64,000 nucleotides of DNA, taken from contig NZ_FTPQ01000003.1 in NCBI RefSeq assembly GCF_900156435.1, positions 124,001-188,000 of the forward strand, in the 5' to 3' direction. This document shows, piece after piece, positions 44,759-53,634 of the stretch (within the stretch, counting starts at the first letter, position 1; every line of letters starts with the position of its first letter). A program made the position numbers and the translations under genes. Under the pieces are notes generated by a model that saw nothing but the letters and a program-made list of their open reading frames with translations, did no database searches and was not told the origin of the DNA. The DNA comes from Microbacterium sp. RU1D (lineage in GTDB: Bacteria > Actinomycetota > Actinomycetes > Actinomycetales > Microbacteriaceae).

Positions 44759-47700
44759 TCATCGGAAGTCCCGCGACGCATGAGCGACCCCGACGCGCAG
44801 ATCCGTGAAGCCGTCGGCGACGACGTTGGTGACCCCCTCCACCGAGCGTTCGAGCATGCCGCGCACGATGAGCGCGGGCGATTCGCGCGCGACGCGCCGG
44901 TATCGGTTCCACACCCCGACCGAGCAGATGATGTTCATCAACCCGTGCTCGTCTTCGAGATTGAGGAACGTGATCCCGGATGCCGTGGCCGGCCGCTGGC
45001 GGTGCGTCACCAGGCCCGCGACCTCGATGCGTCGGCCGGTCTCGAACGTGCGCAGTTCGCGCGAGGTGATCACCCCGCGGGCGTCGAGCGCCGAACGGAA
45101 ATGGGTCAACGGGTGGTCGTCGGCCGAGAGACCCGTCGCCCACAGGTCGGCGGCGAGCACCTCGTAACTGGAGGGGTCGGTGAACAGCGGCGGCTGCACC
45201 GACACCAACGAGTCGGGGAGGAACTCCGGGCGGTCCATCGCCGCCGACCCGGCGAGCCAGATCGCCTCGCGTCGGGTGTGCCCGAGGCATTCGAACGCCC
45301 CCGCCGTGGCGAGCGCCTCGATCTGCGCGGCGATCAGCCCCGTGCGCCGCACGAGGTCGTTCAGGTCGCGGTAGGCGCCCCCGCGTTCGCGCTCGGTGAC
45401 GATGCGTTCGGCGACCTTGGTGCCGATCCCGGTCACCCCGGCGAGCCCGAGCCGCACGGCGAACCCGCCGTCCCGCCGGTGGGCCAGGGTCTCGTCGGGC
45501 TCGGAGGGGTCGAACTCCCCCGTCGGCGGCTGGTGCGCGTGCGCGCACGCGGGGCGTCCGGTCGGCGCCCCGGCGCCGCGGCGCGGTGCGTCGTCCGCGT
45601 CGGGTGCACCCCCCGGCCCGCGCTGCGTCTCGCCGACCCCGCCGACCGACGGCCCCGCTGGGCCATCGGCATCCCCTCCGCCCCGGGAACCGGCGTCGTC
45701 GGCGAGCCCCTCGAGCGATGCCTCGACCCCCGACCGCAGCAGGTCGGGCCGGCGCACCACCACGCCGTGCCGACGGGCGTCGGCGGTGAGGGTCGCGGGC
45801 GAATAGAACCCCATCGGCTGCGCCCGCAGGAGACCCGCGAGGAAGGCCGCCGGGTAGTGAAGCTTGATCCAGGAGCTCGCGTAGACCAGCAGCGCGAACG
45901 ACAGCGAGTGCGATTCGGCGAAGCCGAAGTTCGCGAACGCCTGGATCTTCGCGTAGAGCTCGTCGGCGATCTGCCCGACCAGGCCGTTCTCGGCCATGCC
46001 GGCGTACAGCGTCTCGCGGAGGGAGTCGATGCGCTCGAGGCCGCGCTTGGAGCCCATCGCGCGTCGCAGCAGGTCGGCGTCTTCGGCCGAGCAATTGCCC
46101 ACGGCCACCGCCATCTGCATGAGCTGCTCCTGGAACACCGGGACGCCCATCGTGCGCTCCAGCACGGGCTCGAGCTTCGGATGCACGTAGGTGATCGGCT
46201 CCTGGCCGAGCTTTCGACGCACGAACGGATGCACGGCACCGCCCTGGATGGGGCCGGGACGGATGAGCGCGATCTGCACTACGAGGTCGTAGAACTTCCG
46301 CGGCTGCAGCCGCGGGAGCAGCCCCATCTGCGCGCGCGACTCCACCTGGAACACCCCGATCGAATCGGCCCGGCACAGCATGTCGTAGACGGCCTTCTCC
46401 TCTTTGGGCAGGGTCGACAGCTCCCACTCCTCGCCCGTGGCATCCCGGATGAGGTCGAAGCAGTACTGCAGAGCCGCGAGCATGCCCAGCCCCAAGAGGT
46501 CGAACTTCACCAGCCCCATCCAGGCCGCGTCGTCTTTGTCCCACTGGATGACCGTGCGGTTCTCCATGCGCGCGTGCTCGATGGGCACCACCTCGCCCAC
46601 CGGCCGGTCGGTGAGCACCATTCCCCCCGAGTGGATGCCGAGATGGCGAGGTGCCTTCAGCAGCTCGGACGCGAACTCGATGACCTGGTCGGGGATGTCG
46701 TGGTCCGAGCCGGTCTCGAGCGTCGCCCCCCAGCGCTCGACCTGCTTCGACCAGGCGTCCTGCTGCCCCGGCGAGTGCCCGAGCGCGCGGGCCATGTCGC
46801 GTACGGCGTTCTTCGGGCGGTACTGGATGACGTTGGCCACCTGGGCCGCACGCTCGCGCCCGTAGGTCTCGTACACCCACTGGATGATCTCCTCGCGCCG
46901 GTCGGAATCGAAGTCGACGTCGATGTCGGGCTCCTCGTCACGAAGGCTCGACAGGAACCGCTCGAACGGCAGTCGGTAGAAGATCGAGTCGACCGCCGTG
47001 ATGTTCAGCAGGTAGCAGACGGCACTGTTCGCGGCCGACCCGCGCCCCTGGCACAGGATGCCGCGGCGGCGCGCCTCGGCGACGATGCCGTAGACGATGA
47101 GGAAGTATCCGGGGAAATCCTTCATCTCGATCACCTCGAGCTCGCGCTCGATGCGGCGCCGGTCGTCGTCGGAGAGGTTCGGGTACTTCACCGGTACGGC
47201 TTCCCAGACCAGGTGCCGCAACCACGACATGGGCGTGTGGCCCTCGGGCACGCTCTGCCGCGGGAGGGCGGGCTTGGCCCGACGCAGCGGGAACGCAATC
47301 TCGTCGGCGAGCGACACCGTTCGCGCCACCGCCCCCGGGTAGCGGGCGAAGCGGGCGGCCATCTCGGCCCCCGAGCGCAGATGCGCCCCCGCATGGGCGG
47401 GGAGCCATCCGTCGAGCTCGTCGAGTCCGCGGTTCGCCCGCACCGCGGCGACCGCGGCGGCGAGCAGCTGCTTCTGCGGGGCGGCGTAGTGCACGTTGTT
47501 GGTGGCGAGGGTCGCGAGCCCCCGTTCGGCCGCGAGTCCGGCGAGCACGTCGTTGCGCCGCGAGTCGAGCGGGTCGCCCTGATCCATCAGCTCGACGTAG
47601 ACGGCCTCGACGCCGAACAGGTCGACGAGGGTGTCGAGTTCGCGTGCCGCGCCCGCCGGTCCCTCGAACGCCAGGGCCTGACGCACCGCGCCCTTGCGGC

Positions 47701-48289
47701 ATCCGGTGAGCACCGCCCAGTGGGGGTCGCGCGGTCCCCCGGCGCGTTCGGCGAGGTCGTCGAGGTCGTAGACCGGACGCCCCTTCTCGGCGCCCTCGAG
47801 CTGCGCGTGGGTGATCGCGGCGGCGAGCCGGTGGTAACCCTCTTCGCGCCGCGCGAGCACGAGCAGGTGCGAACCGGTCGGGTCGGCCTCGCCGTTCTGC
47901 GAGCCGGGGAGGCCCAGCGACAGCTCCGCCCCGAACACCGTCTTCACCGCGCGGGCCTCGGCTGCCTCGGCGAAGCGCACGATCCCGTAGAAGCCGTCGT
48001 GGTCGGTGAGGGCGAGGGCGTGCAGGCCGAGGCGCTCGGCCTCCTCGACGAGTTCTTCGGGCGAGGACGCCCCGTCGAGGAAGGAGTACGACGAATGCGC
48101 GTGCAGCTCGGCGTACGGCACCGTCTCGGCGGGCCGTTCGATCGTCGGAGGCACGTAGGCGCCGCGTTTGTGCGACCACGCCGGGCTGTCGCCGCCGTCG
48201 CCGTTCGGCGGAGCACCGGTGGGCCTCCGCGCGTCGCTGAGCAGGCGTTCGAGCTCCGACCACTTCACCGGAGGGTTGGTCCAGCCCAT
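44759..48289 (-). CDS. dnaE2: Error-prone DNA polymerase III alpha subunit
   Basis: Damage-inducible replicative-type polymerase of the mutasome, 1176 residues. The N-terminal PHP domain has ELHAHSSYSFLDGAS and ALTDHDGFYG; the palm carries PDIDVDFDSDRREE with catalytic aspartates; FANFGFAESHSLSFALLVYASSWIKLHYPAAF is the fingers motif; helix-hairpin-helix and OB-fold regions follow (GVTGIGTKVAERI; ITFLNLEDEHGLMNIICS). Residues about 850-930 form a Gly/Pro/Ala-rich insertion not usual in the family. ATG 48289 (MGWTNPPVKW) matches DnaE2 N-termini. It follows imuB in the same orientation. Confidence 0.95.
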   Translation of the reverse strand: MGWTNPPVKWSELERLLSDARRPTGAPPNGDGGDSPAWSHKRGAYVPPTIERPAETVPYAELHAHSSYSFLDGASSPEELVEEAERLGLHALALTDHDGFYGIVRFAEAAEARAVKTVFGAELSLGLPGSQNGEADPTGSHLLVLARREEGYHRLAAAITHAQLEGAEKGRPVYDLDDLAERAGGPRDPHWAVLTGCRKGAVRQALAFEGPAGAARELDTLVDLFGVEAVYVELMDQGDPLDSRRNDVLAGLAAERGLATLATNNVHYAAPQKQLLAAAVAAVRANRGLDELDGWLPAHAGAHLRSGAEMAARFARYPGAVARTVSLADEIAFPLRRAKPALPRQSVPEGHTPMSWLRHLVWEAVPVKYPNLSDDDRRRIERELEVIEMKDFPGYFLIVYGIVAEARRRGILCQGRGSAANSAVCYLLNITAVDSIFYRLPFERFLSSLRDEEPDIDVDFDSDRREEIIQWVYETYGRERAAQVANVIQYRPKNAVRDMARALGHSPGQQDAWSKQVERWGATLETGSDHDIPDQVIEFASELLKAPRHLGIHSGGMVLTDRPVGEVVPIEHARMENRTVIQWDKDDAAWMGLVKFDLLGLGMLAALQYCFDLIRDATGEEWELSTLPKEEKAVYDMLCRADSIGVFQVESRAQMGLLPRLQPRKFYDLVVQIALIRPGPIQGGAVHPFVRRKLGQEPITYVHPKLEPVLERTMGVPVFQEQLMQMAVAVGNCSAEDADLLRRAMGSKRGLERIDSLRETLYAGMAENGLVGQIADELYAKIQAFANFGFAESHSLSFALLVYASSWIKLHYPAAFLAGLLRAQPMGFYSPATLTADARRHGVVVRRPDLLRSGVEASLEGLADDAGSRGGGDADGPAGPSVGGVGETQRGPGGAPDADDAPRRGAGAPTGRPACAHAHQPPTGEFDPSEPDETLAHRRDGGFAVRLGLAGVTGIGTKVAERIVTERERGGAYRDLNDLVRRTGLIAAQIEALATAGAFECLGHTRREAIWLAGSAAMDRPEFLPDSLVSVQPPLFTDPSSYEVLAADLWATGLSADDHPLTHFRSALDARGVITSRELRTFETGRRIEVAGLVTHRQRPATASGITFLNLEDEHGLMNIICSVGVWNRYRRVARESPALIVRGMLERSVEGVTNVVADGFTDLRVGVAHASRDFR

Positions 48290-48346
48290 CAGGACGCCCC
48301 CGCTCCGACAGGCGCGGGTAGCGCGCGCGAGGAGCACGGTCGGGGA

Positions 48347-49891
48347 TCAGTCATAGCGACCCTCCGCTCGCCATTCCCCCTCTTCGACCACGAGCAGCCA
48401 CGCACCCCCGTCGGCGTCGACGACCTGGAACCGGTGCGCCCGCCGCGCACGCAGGGGGTCCCACCCGCGCTCGCTGATCGGCCAGGGGCCCGCCCACTCC
48501 CGGATGCGTCGACGCTGCCCCGCCGTCTCGAGCACCGCCGGTGGGGCGCTCAGCACGTCGCGCTCGCCCACCGTGACCGGCGCTCCCGCGATGTCGGTGA
48601 CTCCCACCGGGCGGGGTTCGGGGTAGACGGTCGCCGGAAGGGGGTCGGGGAGGCTCCCCGGCCAGGGACGCGTGCGATCCTTCGCGGTCACGGCGCGATC
48701 CCCCCACGGCACGAGCACCTGCCGTTCGGCGAGCCACCGTCCGCCGCCGATCACCGGTGTGACCACCGCGCGATGGCCGAGCATCGCCTGCACGCGCGAG
48801 AGGGCATGATGCACACGTTCGTCGGGGCCCGCGCCGAACAGTCCACGGGCGTGGTGCGCGGCGGCGTCGACGGCTTCGGGTTCGATGTGCACGCCCGCGA
48901 CCCCGCTGCCGAAGATGCCCTGCGCGTCTTCGGCGAGCTGCCACCGCACGCGGTCGACCACTCCCGCCGCGTCGAACGAGCCGGGGTGCAGCCACACGCG
49001 TTCGCTGCGCTCGCCCCGCTCGCCGGTGAGCACGACGCGCAGCTCGGTGCACACCAGATCGTGCGCGCCGAGGCGGGCGATGAACTCCTCGGCCGCCACG
49101 CGCATGCCGAAGGCGATCTGGTCGGCCAGCTCGAGCGGGGGCTCGAAGGCGACATCGCGGTGCAGTTCGGGCGGGGGCGTGCGCGGGTGCACAGGCTGGG
49201 AGTCGAGGCCTCCCGCCAGAGCGTGCAGGCGCACCCCCCGCTCGCCGAACCGCTCCCGCATCCTCTCGACCGGCAGGCCGGCGAGGTCGCCGAGGGTGTG
49301 CACCCCGAGGCGCGAGAGGAGACTGCCGAACTCGTCGTCGTCGAGCGTCGCGATCGACAGCGGCGCGAGGAAGGCTCCCGCCTCCCCCGGCGCGACCACC
49401 CGCACGGGCTCGTCGACACCGGCCGTGCGGGCCGCCTGCTCGGCGGTGAAGACCCCGTCGGCCACGCTCGCCCGCACGCCGGAGAACCCGTCGTCGTCGA
49501 GCAGGCGGATCAGCATGCGCGCGGCCTCGAGCTCGCCGCCGTAGTAGCGGGCCGGACCACGGGCCCGCAGGGCGCACAGCCCCGGACGCACCACCTGCAC
49601 GCCGGGGGCGTGCTCCTCGACGCGCGCGACGACGGGGGCGAAGGCGCGGGCATCGCGCACGGGGTCGGCGGGGACCACCTGCAGCGCAGGGCACAGGGCC
49701 TGCGCATCGCGCCGCTTCTGCCCGCGGCGCACGCCCTGCGCACGAGCCGCCCACGAGCACGCGACGACGAGGTTGTTCGCGAACACCGCCACCGCGGCAT
49801 CCGGCTTCGGGGGCGACACGGCCTCGCGTACGAAGGCCGTGATCGGCCAGTCGGGGAACCACAGCACGAGGCTGCGCGTGGGCGCCTGCAT
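48347..49891 (-). CDS. imuB: Mutasome Y-family polymerase-like protein
   Basis: 514 residues related to DinB/UmuC polymerases but lacking their catalytic acidic motifs: the start is RSLVLWFPDWPITAF and the SxDE motif is absent (VVRPGLCALRARGPARYYGG). ImuB is the hub that binds the beta-clamp, ImuA and DnaE2. The helix-hairpin-helix region (LGVHTLGDLAGLPVERMRERFG) and the long C-terminal region are present. Its stop is 57 bases before dnaE2, and it overlaps the imuA stop by a single base, so all three are co-expressed. Confidence 0.94.
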   Translation of the reverse strand: MQAPTRSLVLWFPDWPITAFVREAVSPPKPDAAVAVFANNLVVACSWAARAQGVRRGQKRRDAQALCPALQVVPADPVRDARAFAPVVARVEEHAPGVQVVRPGLCALRARGPARYYGGELEAARMLIRLLDDDGFSGVRASVADGVFTAEQAARTAGVDEPVRVVAPGEAGAFLAPLSIATLDDDEFGSLLSRLGVHTLGDLAGLPVERMRERFGERGVRLHALAGGLDSQPVHPRTPPPELHRDVAFEPPLELADQIAFGMRVAAEEFIARLGAHDLVCTELRVVLTGERGERSERVWLHPGSFDAAGVVDRVRWQLAEDAQGIFGSGVAGVHIEPEAVDAAAHHARGLFGAGPDERVHHALSRVQAMLGHRAVVTPVIGGGRWLAERQVLVPWGDRAVTAKDRTRPWPGSLPDPLPATVYPEPRPVGVTDIAGAPVTVGERDVLSAPPAVLETAGQRRRIREWAGPWPISERGWDPLRARRAHRFQVVDADGGAWLLVVEEGEWRAEGRYD

Positions 49892-50607
49892 CAGCCCACC
49901 GCCCGCACGGGCACGGATTCGCGCTCACGCGGCACGAGACGCTCGGCGGGGGCGCCCAGCAGTTCGATCGACCCGTCGGCCGCGGGCAGCAGCATGCGGG
50001 CGCGACGGGCGTTCGGGGAGCGGCGACTGCTGACCGACACCGTGAGCTCGCGACCGGCCAGGTAACCGTGCCCCTGTCCGAGCCCCGCCCAGTGCGGGTC
50101 GGCCACGTCGATCACGGCTTCGGCCTGCGGCCAGGCGCCCTGCACGAGCAGCACCGACCCCCGGTCGCGCAGTCGCGCCGCCAGTCGAGTGGTCTCGGCG
50201 CCTCCCCGCGCGGCCGGGGAACCGATGGGGGGACGCACGGCCACCACCGGCAGCACCTCGGTGATCGTCGCGGTCACCGCGAGCCAGCGCGGTCCCGGAT
50301 CGGGGATGAAGACAAGCCGGTCGAGATCGAGCCCGTATTTCTCGGCCGCCTCGGCCCCGAGCTCGGGCATGCCGATGACCCCGCACCACGCCCCGTCTTG
50401 CGAGGGGCGCGCCATGAGAGCCAGCAGCAGGGATGCCGAACGAGCGAGCGCGTAGGCCGACCCCGAGCGCAACCCGCCGCCGGGCAGGAGCGACGAGAAC
50501 GCCGGATGCGTGGGGAGCACGGGGGCGTCCATGCGCCGCCCCTGCATGCGCTCGAGGCGGTCGCGCAGCGCGGTGATGTCGGGTACGGCCTGTACCTGGT
50601 CTCTCAC
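49891..50607 (-). CDS. imuA: Mutasome accessory protein, RecA-like
   Basis: 238 residues of the actinobacterial ImuA' type. It has a RecA-like core without a working P-loop: where RecA has GPESSGKTT, this reads LRSGSAYALARSASLLLAL. It partners with ImuB to bring DnaE2 to lesions. GTG 50607 is preferred, with GAGGG about five bases upstream; GTG at 50619 and 50625 are in-frame alternatives. The LexA box about 25 bases upstream makes it the first gene of the SOS operon. Confidence 0.88.
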   Translation of the reverse strand: MRDQVQAVPDITALRDRLERMQGRRMDAPVLPTHPAFSSLLPGGGLRSGSAYALARSASLLLALMARPSQDGAWCGVIGMPELGAEAAEKYGLDLDRLVFIPDPGPRWLAVTATITEVLPVVAVRPPIGSPAARGGAETTRLAARLRDRGSVLLVQGAWPQAEAVIDVADPHWAGLGQGHGYLAGRELTVSVSSRRSPNARRARMLLPAADGSIELLGAPAERLVPRERESVPVRAVG

Positions 50608-50629
50608 GATCGCCCTCACTCCCACAGGT

Positions 50630-50645
50630 TAGAACATGTGTTCTA
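50630..50645. promoter_or_regulatory. LexA (SOS) box upstream of imuA
   Basis: TAGAACATGTGTTCTA is a perfect 16-bp palindrome matching the actinobacterial SOS box pattern GAAC-N4-GTTC. It overlaps the likely promoter of imuA-imuB-dnaE2. The only comparable site noticed in the window. Confidence 0.9.
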
Positions 50646-50857
50646 CTGTCTCAATCCCTGTGGGTCGAAGATACGGACGACCTCCGACATCGCCGGATCG
50701 CCGGGCCCGTCGCGATGCACCAGCCGTGTCGGACCCGCCGCTCGGACCCCTCACGACGCAACCCGCCCCAGCGGACCCGCGCGCCCGCGGGAGCGTACCT
50801 TCTCGTCCCGACGACGCGCGCGTCAAGGATCGACGAGAGGCCCCGTCTTCATAGAAG

Positions 50858-52888
50858 ATGAAAAGCGACGGAAGGTCCCCCCAATTGGTCGTCGAAACAA
50901 CGATCCGCCGCGATGATCTGCGGCGGGATGCCAGGCGTCGTGATGCCTCGCGCACACGACGCCTCGCCCTGGTGCGCGTGATCGTCATCCTGTCTGCTGC
51001 GACGGGCCTCAACTACATCACGTGGCGCTGGTTGGCGTCGGTGAACTGGGAGTCCTGGTGGATCGCGGTCCCCCTGGTGCTGGCCGAGACCTACAGCCTC
51101 ATCGACTCGCTCCTCTTCGGCCTCGGCGCCTGGCGACTGCGCGAGCGGCACGACGCTCCCCCGCTGCAGCACGAGGTGACGGTCGACGTCCTCGTGACCA
51201 CCTACAACGAGCCCCTCGATCTCGTCATGGAGACGGCGCGAGCGGCCAAAGCGATCCGTTACCCGCACGAGACCTGGATCCTCGACGACGGCGACCGCCC
51301 CGAGCTGCGCGCCCTCGCCGAGGCCGAGGGCATCGGCGTCATCACCCGTTCGGAGGCGTGGCGCGACCGCCCGCGTCACGCCAAGGCCGGCAACCTCAAC
51401 AACGCCCTGATGGTGACCGAGGGCGAGTTCTTCCTCATCCTGGATGCCGACCAGATCCCGTCCCCCGACATCCTCGACCGCACGCTCGGCTGGTTCGAAG
51501 ACGACCGCGTCGCCCTGGTCCAGACGCCGCAGTGGTTCACCAACGTCCCCGCGAGCGATCCGCTCGGCAGCCAGGCGCCGCTGTTCTACGGACCCATCCA
51601 GCAGTCCAAGGACGGGTGGAACGCCGCCTTCTTCTGCGGCTCCAACGCCATCCTGCGCCGCGAGGCCCTCATGCAGCTCGGCGTCTCGCGCTACGTCGGC
51701 GAGGTCACGCTCGCGGTCAACCGCGGCATCCGCTCCTCGCGCCGCGTGCTGGCCCGCGCGCGACGCGAGCACGCGTCCGACGCCCGCATCGTGGCATCCC
51801 TCGATCGCGTCTCCCGCGCGCTCGACGACCTGAAGGCCGGAATCGCGCGCGGCGACGCCCTGGCCGACCTGACCTACGGGTTCCAGCGGCAGATCGTGGC
51901 GGTGCGCCGAGAACTGGCCGATCAGGACATCGCCGACGTGCGCGCCGAACTCGCCGAGCTGGCCGAGGTCACGGGCGACCCCGCCGCCCTCGCGGCGATC
52001 GACGACCTCGCCCTCGAAGCCCTCGGCGAGCGCAGCTTGTCGCCCCTGGCCGCGGTGGAGTCGGTCAGCATGCTCGTGGAGTCCTTCGACGTCGGGCGCG
52101 AGGAAGAGGCGCAGGCCATCATGCCGCTGGCCACGATCTCGGTCACCGAGGACATGGCCACCTCGATGCGTCTGCACGGCCTGGGGTGGAAGTCGGTCTA
52201 CCACGACGAGGTGCTCGCGAAGGGCCTGGCCCCGGAAGACCTCCCCACCATGCTCACCCAGCGTCTGCGCTGGGCGCAGGGCACGATGCAGGTCATGTTC
52301 CGCGAGAACCCGCTCGTGCAGAAGGGCATGAACTGGGGACAGCGGCTGATGTACTTCGGCACGATGTGGAGCTATCTGTCGGGGTTCGCCGCGATCGTGT
52401 ACGTCGCCGCGCCCGTGCTGTACCTGTCGTTCGGGGTCATGCCCGTCCAGGCGTGGAGCGTGGATTTCTTCGCTCGTTTCATCCCCTTCTTCGTCATCAA
52501 CCAGGTGCTGTTCCTGGTGGTGGCCAACGGCCGACCGACCTGGAGGGGCGCGCAGTACTCGCTCGCCCTGTTCCCCGTGTGGATCCGCTCCGTCACCAGC
52601 GCGTTCGACAACGTCTACCGGGGTCGTTCGCTCGGGTTCTCGGTCACCCCGAAGACCCGCTCGGTCGAGAACCGCCCCCGGTGGGACCTCGTCAAGCCGC
52701 AGCTGTGGGTGATGGGCGCCCTCGTCGCCTCGCTCGGCGTCGTGGCCGTGCGGTACGCCGCGGGGCAGGCCGAGGGCATCGCTCCGCTGATCAACATCGC
52801 GTGGGTCCTCTACGACCTCGCCGTCTTCAGCATCATCGTCCGCGCGGTGCTGTACTCCGCCTCCGATCACCAACCGAAGGGTTACTGA
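50858..52888 (+). CDS. Membrane GT2 polysaccharide synthase (cellulose-synthase-like)
   Basis: 676 residues: two N-terminal helices, a GT2 catalytic domain and about five C-terminal helices. All processive-synthase motifs are present: VTTYNEP near 110, DDGD, DADQIPSP near 197, FFCGSN near 257, TED near 428 and QRLRW near 468. It therefore polymerises a nucleotide sugar and exports the glycan. There is no PilZ domain, unlike BcsA. About 130 charged, helix-rich residues (about 285-415) are inserted between FFCGSN and TED, where BcsA has only a short loop. The STAS gene starts immediately after its stop. ATG 50858 has no strong ribosome site. The sugar is unknown. Confidence 0.9.
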   Translation: MKSDGRSPQLVVETTIRRDDLRRDARRRDASRTRRLALVRVIVILSAATGLNYITWRWLASVNWESWWIAVPLVLAETYSLIDSLLFGLGAWRLRERHDAPPLQHEVTVDVLVTTYNEPLDLVMETARAAKAIRYPHETWILDDGDRPELRALAEAEGIGVITRSEAWRDRPRHAKAGNLNNALMVTEGEFFLILDADQIPSPDILDRTLGWFEDDRVALVQTPQWFTNVPASDPLGSQAPLFYGPIQQSKDGWNAAFFCGSNAILRREALMQLGVSRYVGEVTLAVNRGIRSSRRVLARARREHASDARIVASLDRVSRALDDLKAGIARGDALADLTYGFQRQIVAVRRELADQDIADVRAELAELAEVTGDPAALAAIDDLALEALGERSLSPLAAVESVSMLVESFDVGREEEAQAIMPLATISVTEDMATSMRLHGLGWKSVYHDEVLAKGLAPEDLPTMLTQRLRWAQGTMQVMFRENPLVQKGMNWGQRLMYFGTMWSYLSGFAAIVYVAAPVLYLSFGVMPVQAWSVDFFARFIPFFVINQVLFLVVANGRPTWRGAQYSLALFPVWIRSVTSAFDNVYRGRSLGFSVTPKTRSVENRPRWDLVKPQLWVMGALVASLGVVAVRYAAGQAEGIAPLINIAWVLYDLAVFSIIVRAVLYSASDHQPKGY

Positions 52889-52889
52889 C

Positions 52890-53225
52890 ATGCTCCAGGT
52901 CGACATCGATCCCCGTGCCGACGGGACGGTCGTGACGCCGCGCGGCCGTCTGACGATGGTCTCGGCGAAGTCGTTCCGCGAAACGGTCACCGCCGAGATC
53001 ACCCGCGGCCAGGGCGACATCGTGGTGGTGGACCTCTCGCAGACCGAGTTCGTCGACTCGTCGGGCCTCGGCGCGCTCGTGGCCTGTCTGAAGACCGCGC
53101 GTCAAGCGGGCGGCGACCTCCGCCTGGCGGCGCCCAGCGAGCAGGTCACGATGGTTCTCGGTCTCACCAACCTCGACCGGGTGCTGCGCCCGCGTCCGAG
53201 CGTCGACGAGGCCTTCCGTGACTGA
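52890..53225 (+). CDS. STAS-domain anti-sigma-factor-antagonist-like protein
   Basis: 111 residues of the SpoIIAA/RsbV type. The phosphorylation site is in VDLSQTEFVDSSGLGALVACLKTA (Ser57/Ser58). Such proteins switch partner depending on phosphorylation by an RsbW-like kinase and dephosphorylation by a PP2C phosphatase. The gene begins one base after the synthase stop and overlaps the kinase gene by eight bases. Position right after the GT2 synthase suggests it controls that enzyme, or an unseen sigma factor. No sigma factor is encoded nearby. Confidence 0.93.
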   Translation: MLQVDIDPRADGTVVTPRGRLTMVSAKSFRETVTAEITRGQGDIVVVDLSQTEFVDSSGLGALVACLKTARQAGGDLRLAAPSEQVTMVLGLTNLDRVLRPRPSVDEAFRD

Positions 53226-53634
53226 GTCCGAAGCACGCCGATCCCTCGACGCGGCGGTCGTCCCGGCGAGCCTCGACGCCATCTTCGATCTGCTCGCCGA
53301 GTGGTGGGAAGAGGTCGGCGAGGTGGCGCCGATGACGAGGTTCGGCTTCGAGACCGCGGTCATCGAGATCGCCGGCAACATCGTCGAGCACTCGCGCGGC
53401 GAGTCCGACGCGCGCCGGTTCACGCTCGACCTGTTCGCCGACGCGCAGACCCTGAGCGCGACCTTCCGCGACGACGGCGACCCGCCCCTGCTCGACCTGG
53501 CGACGGTGCGCATGGCGGATGCCGATGAGGAGAGCGGCCGCGGTCTCGCCCTCGCCAACGCGGGCGTCGACGACGTCGGGCTGCGTCGGGAGGGCGACCG
53601 GAACGTCTGGACATTGGAGACGAGACGAGAGTGA
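53218..53634 (+). CDS. RsbW-like anti-sigma-factor serine kinase (HATPase_c)
   Basis: 138 residues of the GHKL ATPase fold: N box VIEIAGNIVEHSRGE near residue 47, G1 box FRDDGDPP near 85 and G2 box EESGRGLALANAGVDD. These contain the Mg2+-binding Asn and ATP-lid glycines, so it should be an active kinase for the upstream STAS protein. GTG 53218 overlaps the STAS gene by eight bases, and its stop overlaps the next gene (GTGA). This tight packing of STAS and kinase is the standard partner-switch layout. Confidence 0.92.
   Translation: MTESEARRSLDAAVVPASLDAIFDLLAEWWEEVGEVAPMTRFGFETAVIEIAGNIVEHSRGESDARRFTLDLFADAQTLSATFRDDGDPPLLDLATVRMADADEESGRGLALANAGVDDVGLRREGDRNVWTLETRRE

Noticed and set aside
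44780..50065. A very long open frame on the plus strand opposite dnaE2, imuB and imuA.
   Set aside because: The frame is open only because of third-position GC bias. Its protein is Arg/His/Gly-rich without domains, while the minus strand encodes three recognisable mutasome proteins.
50645..50857. Intergenic region before the GT2 gene searched for a small RNA or riboswitch.
   Set aside because: Apart from possible weak -10 elements near 50813 and 50846, no convincing nested stems or conserved motif were seen.
52890..53634. STAS and kinase genes considered as a classical sigma-factor regulatory pair.
   Set aside because: No sigma-factor gene is found nearby, and the tight coupling is to the polysaccharide genes. 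A distant sigma factor cannot be excluded.
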